Positions 59,074 to 64,000 of a DNA stretch of 64,000 nt are shown piece by piece. The stretch comes from Leptobrachium leishanense (taxonomy: Eukaryota > Chordata > Amphibia > Anura > Megophryidae): assembly GCA_009667805.1 (NCBI GenBank), contig CM019067.1, forward strand, positions 158,119,049-158,183,048, written 5' to 3'. The notes below the pieces were generated by a model that saw only the letters and a list, made by a program, of their open reading frames with translations, had not been told where the DNA came from and searched no databases. Numbering within the stretch: the first letter of the stretch is position 1; each line of letters opens with the position of its first letter. The translations under genes were made by a program, and so were the position numbers.

Positions 59074-59987
59074 GGCTTATCATGCATCTTAGGGCGAGTA
59101 GGACATTGAAATCGTACATGTCCCGCCAAACCACAATACAGGCACAATCCCTCACGAAAACGCCTTGTTCTCTCCTCCTCTGTAAGCCTAGTACGGCCTA
59201 GTTGCATAGGCTCTGAGGGAGGAGATAACTCTCTGGGTGGTGCTTGAAAGACAGGGGCCAACCTAGGTAACGGTCTCTTGGGTCTCTCTCTTGGAGTCCT
59301 TCTATCCCTTATCTGATTATCCAGATCTATACAGTAATCAATGAGTTCACACAATACCTCAGGTAGTTTACGTGGAGCTAATTCATGCATCAACGACTCT
59401 GATAACCCCTCCATAAACGCCAGAACCAGTGTCTCATTTGTCCAGTTCACATCAGAAACTAAGGTTTTAAATTCTATGGCATAATCAGACACAGTCCTGT
59501 TTCCTTGACGTATGCGGAACAAGGATTTGCCGGCTATCGTGGCCTTTCTGGTAGGATTAAATGTACGTTGTAACTCGGCTATGAATTCGTTATAATCCCG
59601 TACAATAGGTCTTTCTGCCTCCCATAAAGGAGTCGCCCATGTCAACGCTCTGCCAGACAGATGGTTAATAATAAACCCCACTTTGGCCATGTCAGAGAAA
59701 AACATTTGTGGATTTAATTTAAAATGAATATCCACATGGACCAAAAATCCACGGCACTCAGAGGGAGTACCGTCAAACCTCATAGGAGCGGTCATGTGTA
59801 CCTGGGATGTCTGAACGACAGGGGGCACAGGTATAGCAGGCGGGGGTGCAACCCCAACTGGTTCCAGGTGTGCAGTACGTTTCAGGATAGTTTGTAAGGC
59901 AATGGCAAACTGATCCATCCTATGATCCTGCTCATCCTGTCTGGATACAAAGGTAGCCAAGTGCTGTGTTAAATCTGCGGGATCCAT
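59055..59987 (-). CDS. gag: Gypsy-2 Gag
   Basis: A 310-residue protein that would form the particle and package the RNA. It starts MDPADLTQHL. A retrotransposon Gag domain (about 70-220) includes F-D-G-T-P-S-E-C-R-G-F and the G-R-A-L-T-W-A segment. An Arg/Pro-rich linker follows, then a single zinc knuckle C-L-Y-C-G-L-A-G-H-V-R-F-Q-C at 282-295. It ends in -KPENYRT and overlaps the pol frame by about 20 bases. The start is the first ATG after the LTR. No break was seen. Confidence 0.93.
   Translation of the reverse strand: MDPADLTQHLATFVSRQDEQDHRMDQFAIALQTILKRTAHLEPVGVAPPPAIPVPPVVQTSQVHMTAPMRFDGTPSECRGFLVHVDIHFKLNPQMFFSDMAKVGFIINHLSGRALTWATPLWEAERPIVRDYNEFIAELQRTFNPTRKATIAGKSLFRIRQGNRTVSDYAIEFKTLVSDVNWTNETLVLAFMEGLSESLMHELAPRKLPEVLCELIDYCIDLDNQIRDRRTPRERPKRPLPRLAPVFQAPPRELSPPSEPMQLGRTRLTEEERTRRFREGLCLYCGLAGHVRFQCPTRPKMHDKPENYRT
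59067..59073 (-). other. Candidate -1 frameshift site between gag and pol
   Basis: GGAAAAC, with Gag codons GAA AAC, lies four codons before the gag stop (59055-59057). The pol frame is -1 relative to gag and opens only just upstream of this heptamer (in-frame TAA about 6 bases before). The heptamer resembles the G-GAN-NNN class of slippery sites. No downstream structure was modelled. Confidence 0.45.
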
Positions 59988-60003
59988 ATTGGCCAGATCG
60001 TAA
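59988..60003 (-). other. Gypsy-2 leader, candidate primer site
   Basis: The minus strand reads TTACGATCTGGCCAAT before the gag ATG. As in gypsy-1, TGG is found 8 bases after the LTR rather than directly at it. The tRNA is not identified, and self-priming, known in some Ty3/gypsy groups, is an alternative. Confidence 0.35.
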
Positions 60004-60553
60004 TGTCACGGTTCCCGGATCCCACCATGCAGTACTTAACCCCCAACACTCCACAAAACTCAGAAGCTACCAACAGTGTAGCTGTGAATGATCCCTATCT
60101 GTCTGGTCCTTAGAATTGGCCAGGTAAACTAGCTAGACAGAAAAGGGTTAACAATACGGAGAGGAGTCAGCCGAGCCAGAATCAGGAATACAGAGTTCAG
60201 AATGGTCAAATGGAATAGCCGGGTCGGTATCAGAGTAGTAGCGTAGTACAAGAAAATAGTCTAGGGCAACAGAAGGCAGAATGGTCAGAACACAAGCAGA
60301 GGTCAATAACAGGTTAAATCAATTTAGCAGTCAGGTACAAGGAGCTCAGGTATGGATAACCACGATCTGGCAACTTCTGAAACTATACTGAGGGTTTTTA
60401 AAGACCTTCACCAGACCACGCCCCCCACTCAAGCCACACCTCATGCAATCACCTCCCTGCCTGTCTCCATTTAAACCGGGCAGTGGTCAGCGAGCAGCAT
60501 CAGACTTGCTGTCCTCAAGCACACAGGTAGGGCTGGAAGCCCCCAACGTTACA
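60004..60553 (-). repeat. Gypsy-2 5' LTR
   Basis: 550 bp, nearly identical to the 3' LTR. Only 16 bases separate it from the gag ATG. Confidence 0.95.
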
Positions 60554-60686
60554 ATAGGATATTGCCCCAGCTCACACATGGATTTGCCCCAGCTCATGGA
60601 TTTGCCCCAGCTCATGGATTTGCCCCAGCACATGGATGCCCCAGCTCATGGATTTGCTCCAGCACATTGATTTGCCCCAGCACATT
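60554..60686. repeat. 18-bp minisatellite array, right remnant
   Basis: Seven or so units continuing from ATAGGATATTGCCCC, showing that gypsy-2 split a continuous array. One unit is shortened (GGATGCCCC at about 60635). Confidence 0.95.
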
Positions 60687-60996
60687 TACAAATACAAAAT
60701 TTACAGAATCAGAGATATAACCGATAATAGTTAAATATACGATGTTCAGAATTACCGAAATGGAACCGATATCCCGAATGGAACCGAAATCATGAATAGA
60801 GGGAAAATAAATTTCAATTTGACACATTTCAAGTCCATTCGAAAATTCCGAAAATTTTTCGATTCGGCTCGGAAAACTTTTCGGATGTGCCGTTTTCGGA
60901 TCTAAAAAATTTCGGAAATTCGGCCGCATCCGAAGACACGAATCGGGAAATTTCGTGAAAATTCCGAAATTCCGAAACCCGAAACGCACATCCCTA

Positions 60997-61506
60997 TAAA
61001 AGCCAAAAAAATTACTAAACTTTTTCTGTGCGTCCTAAAATGTCTTTACATGCAGGCTGCCGCCCCAAGCAGTTGTTTATGAATAGATTAAAGGAAAAGC
61101 ATTTACCGTCATTTGAAACATCATTTTTTTGTTTTTAAATGTTTCTATACATCCTAGAAATCCGCCACTTCACGGGCAAGTTATGGGGACCTCCTAGGCA
61201 CGATATTTGAAGGAATTTTTCGTTTTTATTTTTATCCCTTATTTCATGGAAAACTCACTGTCCCTTTAAAAATGTTTTTTTTTTTTACTTTTTGTCCTTG
61301 TTTCCTGTCCCCCAGGGCACTACCCGGACCCCCATACACCTTTTATGGCAAATATCTAGCATATATGCCCTCTTGGAGGGCACTCTAAAAATCGAATTTT
61401 GAGTCCCATTGACTTCTATTGAGTTCGTGTTCGAGTTCGAATTCGAACTTTTGAAAAGTTCGAGTTCGAATGCGAACCAAACTCGGGGGTGTTCGGCTCA
61501 TCCCTA
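60997..61506 (+). other. 3' untranslated part of the hAT transposon
   Basis: Non-coding AT-rich sequence from the MITE edge to the hAT terminus. It ends with TTCGAGTTCGAATTCGAAC-type words and the GCTCATCCCTA terminus. Confidence 0.6.
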
Positions 61507-61514
61507 TTCATGAT

Positions 61515-62240
61515 TACATTTTTGTTAACTCGATTTTGGATTCTATTACATCGAAAAGCAATCATTAGCATATCAAACCACATTTTTACATATTTTAAGG
61601 CAGAATTAGTGTTCCCTCTGTGGAGAAATAAAATTCACTGAGAGAATTCACTCTTGTCCCTCTGTATTACTGTAAAACAAGCTGCAAAGAGCAGCACCAA
61701 ACCTCACTGTAACAAAAAGTTCAAAACCTTTGCTGCTTAATTACAACATCCAGGGAGATAACATTCATGGAGTCATAATTACTGAAAGTTCCTGTACAAC
61801 ACAGATGGAAGGTGTTACTGTAATTTCAATACACAGACGTTATGCCACAAACAGATGGTATTTTAATATTCAGTTGGTATTTTTTTTTGAAAGCTGCTTT
61901 GCTAATAATCTCTTTATGATCACCTGGATCCCCAATCCCAATCCCAGATCTGTCTATATGCTGATCATGCAGACCCGTGTGAAAATGTGTAAGATGAGGG
62001 ACACCATCTAGAGTTTAAAACCTTTCACTCCAACAATATTTCTGTAAAGGATAAATGCAAAAATGAAAACTTTACAATGAACACATTTATATTAGTTTAT
62101 TATTTAACTATCTCGGGACAACAATTTCTATGCAAAATTTCTGTTCTACTGCATATGTAATTGTTAACTGTGCACTCCACGTCTGACATTAATGTTATGA
62201 TATAATTTGTTTTAAAAAAAAGCACTTGGTAGTGAAGGGG
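61515..62240. other. Unassigned DNA ending in a TTAA element terminus
   Basis: No coding frame. CTTGGTAGTGAAGGGG followed by TTAA (62241-62244) is the right terminus of a subfamily B element whose left terminus could not be found. It faces the left terminus of the next copy 57 bp away. Confidence 0.45.
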
Positions 62241-62301
62241 TTAAAGAGATATATCATAGATACCAGTCGGAGAAAAATAATTTTGGGAGTCTCATCATTA
62301 A

Positions 62302-62744
62302 CCCCTTCACTACCAAGTGATTTTTCCCAAAAAACACTGTCAAGAACCAGTGTTTTTTTTGGAAAAAAACGTTTTAATTAATTATATAGTATTACATATT
62401 TGTGAATATGTTATAAACTATTTGGCAGGCAGATGTCGCCATCTACAGGCCAAATGGATTTATTACAGATAGAACTGCAGTTAAAGGCTCTGCGTATCGA
62501 TTGTGAAATGCACGATGTGTCAGGATTTTAAACAATTTTCGTATCTTTGCCATGATGCCCACAGGACTAAAACTTTGGGGGCACCTTCTGGAGCTCAAAA
62601 GCAAGTGAAATTTGTTTGCTACAAATTAATTTAATTTGCTTTTAGCCCTGCTCAGCTGAAGACTGAGAACTCGATAAACTCGATATCGTGCACCGGATGG
62701 TGCCTTCGAAGACCTGAGTTATCTTGATTACAGGAGTGAAGAGG
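62302..62744. mobile_element. TTAA element, subfamily B, uninterrupted copy
   Basis: TTAA at 62298-62301 and TTCA at 62745-62748. Left CCCCTTCACTACCAAGTG; right, on the complement, CCTCTTCACTCCTG. This uninterrupted copy serves as the reference for reading the split copy at 14653-23442 and the short copy at 6077-6465. Confidence 0.8.
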
Positions 62745-63623
62745 TTCATAATTTTCTCTGTCCTCCACACACATATTCACAATTTTTATCTTGCTATTGT
62801 CTTTTTTTGTTATCTTATGACTACATTTTCTTATACTCTTATTATTGTTGTACTTTATTTATAAATGCCAAGATATTCTGCATCAATACAATATAACCAG
62901 TGGTACAATACATCAAAACAAGATGACATTTGACAAACACATTCAGTAGGAACTGAGGACCCTATTTCTGTGGGACCATACTATGGGCCACATTACATAC
63001 TTGGTGCTAACGTTTGCGCTCACCTGATTTACCATCCTGCCGCGGTTAACAAACAGTTAACCAGAGCCAGGACTTGGTGTTAACAGATTCCGCTTCTGCA
63101 GAATCCGTTAACAACAGCCAAAAAAATAATCGTATACTCACCTCTTGTCCCGCGGCGAGGACCGCAGCTGTGTCCCCCTCTTCAGTCCGGCGGGAGCAGG
63201 GAAAGACTGGGGGAAAAAGTCCCCCCAGTCTCCCCCTGCGTATCACAACGTTGAACGGCCGGATCTCACAAGGTGTGATCTGGCTGGTCATGTGACTGCT
63301 TCAATGGAGTCCTATGGACTCCATTGAAAGGATGCGCGTGGCTGCGCTTAACGCTGCTGCGCTCATCCCGTGGTTTCACGCCCGCAAACAAGGCAGGCAG
63401 CATTTTTCCCGCCATTAAATGGACCTTCTAGAAATACCATTATTTCCATCATATTGAATAATTTACTATAAAAAAATATGAAATATGATGAAAAAATGGT
63501 AAAAACACACTTTTTCGTAATTTAATCCCCAAAATCTACAACCACCAAAAAAGACCCCAGCCACATAGGTTCAGAATTTTGTCCCGAGACTAGAAATACC
63601 CAATTTTTACATGTTTTTGCTTT
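62745..63623. other. Unassigned, includes a CpG-rich possible MITE
   Basis: GGGCCACATTACATACTTGG (62985) followed by TGCTAAC resembles the left end of the MITE at 11731. 63100-63390 is GC- and CpG-rich. No right terminus was found. Confidence 0.4.
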
Positions 63624-63627
63624 TTAA

Positions 63628-64000
63628 CCCCTTCACTGATGAGCCAGTTCACCTATTTGCGCTGCGCTCATTCTGACCATTTTGTGCTAATTATTTTGAG
63701 ATGACAGTCTAGGTCCTATTTAATTAAACCCCCCAGACAAAAAAAACTTTAAAAAAAAAACCTTTTTTTTATTTAATTTAATTTTTTTTATTATTTTATT
63801 TTTTTTAAATTTATTTTCTAAACCAAACCTCGTCATATTTGGTATCATTGGAAAGGCCATGATCAGGCCTTTCAAATGATGTCAAATATGACCATCTAGC
63901 TGCCATGGATCGGGAGATAAGGGGATCCTAAGGATCCCCTTATCTCTACATGGCAGCTAGATGGTTAACTGGCCCACTGACATCCTCACACATGTGGTGA
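63628..64000. mobile_element. TTAA subfamily A element cut by the window edge
   Basis: TTAA at 63624-63627, then CCCCTTCACTGATGAGCC. It shares GGTATCATTGGAAAGGCCATG with 5465-5500 and contains a very long hairpin (63891-63967) whose inner stem AGATAAGGGGATCCT and complement is perfect (63915-63945). The right end is outside the window. Confidence 0.7.

Larger units (their letters stand above)
55130..60553 (-). mobile_element. Gypsy-2: apparently intact Ty3/gypsy chromovirus, 5.4 kb
   Basis: Two 550-bp LTRs, 5-bp flanks ATAGG (55125-55129 and 60554-60558), separate gag and pol frames, and a chromodomain after integrase. I find only two LTR differences (at about 55153/60027 and 55360/60234), so it inserted recently. 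It has no visible disabling mutation. It sits in the minisatellite, in reverse orientation to the hAT host. Confidence 0.97.
50100..60996. mobile_element. Second copy of the TTTCG-rich hAT MITE, filled by array and gypsy-2
   Basis: The left part (50100-50345) matches the left of 48507-49276: TAGGGATGTACACCGA, then TTTTTCGGTTCGATT. The right part (about 60810-60996) matches its right end, ending GAAACGCACATCCCTA. The homology breaks at CTCCTCGTTT on the left and resumes at TTGACACATTTC on the right. Flanking 8-mers TAATTTAG and TAAAAGCC do not match well, so the ends may come from two copies, or the flank has changed. Confidence 0.75.
45766..61506 (+). mobile_element. hAT transposon carrying nested inserts, spans 15.7 kb
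   Basis: The ends TAGGGATGAGC and GCTCATCCCTA are inverted repeats, and a perfect 8-bp target duplication TTCATGAT lies at 45758-45765 and 61507-61514. Both ends carry clusters of TTCG words (GTTCGGTTCGG, GAACAT, GTTCGAGTTCG). Inside are promoter, repetitive leader, broken transposase and a 3' region (60997-61506). The nested inserts (48507-49276 and 50100-60996) make up most of the span; the original element was about 4 kb. Confidence 0.93.

Overview
This window looks like vertebrate, most likely amphibian (anuran), intergenic DNA. I could not identify any host protein-coding gene with confidence. The evidence for a vertebrate, probably frog, genome is the mix of elements: Tc1-like transposons of several families, hAT elements with 8-bp target duplications, TTAA-flanked inverted-repeat elements, a Penelope-like fragment, a gamma/epsilon-type endogenous retrovirus (ERV) and Ty3/gypsy chromoviruses. 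The call of frog rather than fish or another vertebrate is inference.

Layout. 1-4.7 kb is mostly unremarkable sequence with a purine-rich microsatellite (2.8-3.1 kb) next to a CpG-rich, promoter-like stretch (about 3.24-3.66 kb). 4.7-14.6 kb is a patchwork of non-autonomous DNA transposons, including a TTAA element at 8.4-11.4 kb split by a 2.2-kb hAT element, and an interrupted SINE-like unit at 11.6-12.6 kb. 14.65-23.44 kb is one small TTAA element that was split first by a hAT element and then by a 7.8-kb ERV in reverse orientation. The ERV has near-identical LTRs, a tRNA-Lys1,2-type primer site, a broken gag, almost no pol and a broken env. 24.5-31.7 kb holds a solo LTR and, 26 bp further on, a 6.65-kb chromovirus (gypsy-1) with a frameshift in its integrase. 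34-43.3 kb holds small MITEs, three decayed Tc1-like transposons and the 3' end of a Penelope-like element. 45.77-61.51 kb is the most elaborate part: a dead autonomous hAT transposon carries two smaller hAT-type inserts, one of these is filled by an 18-bp minisatellite array, and that array holds a solo LTR and an apparently intact chromovirus (gypsy-2). The end of the window holds more TTAA elements, one cut by the window edge.

Nothing here forms an operon or pathway. The coding content belongs to selfish elements. Only gypsy-2 (55,130-60,553) has all expected domains without a visible break: Gag, then a -1 frame overlap, then protease, reverse transcriptase, RNase H, integrase and chromodomain. 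The most informative observations are the nesting order, the target duplications that date it, and the duplicated array-plus-LTR junction that suggests unequal exchange around gypsy-2.
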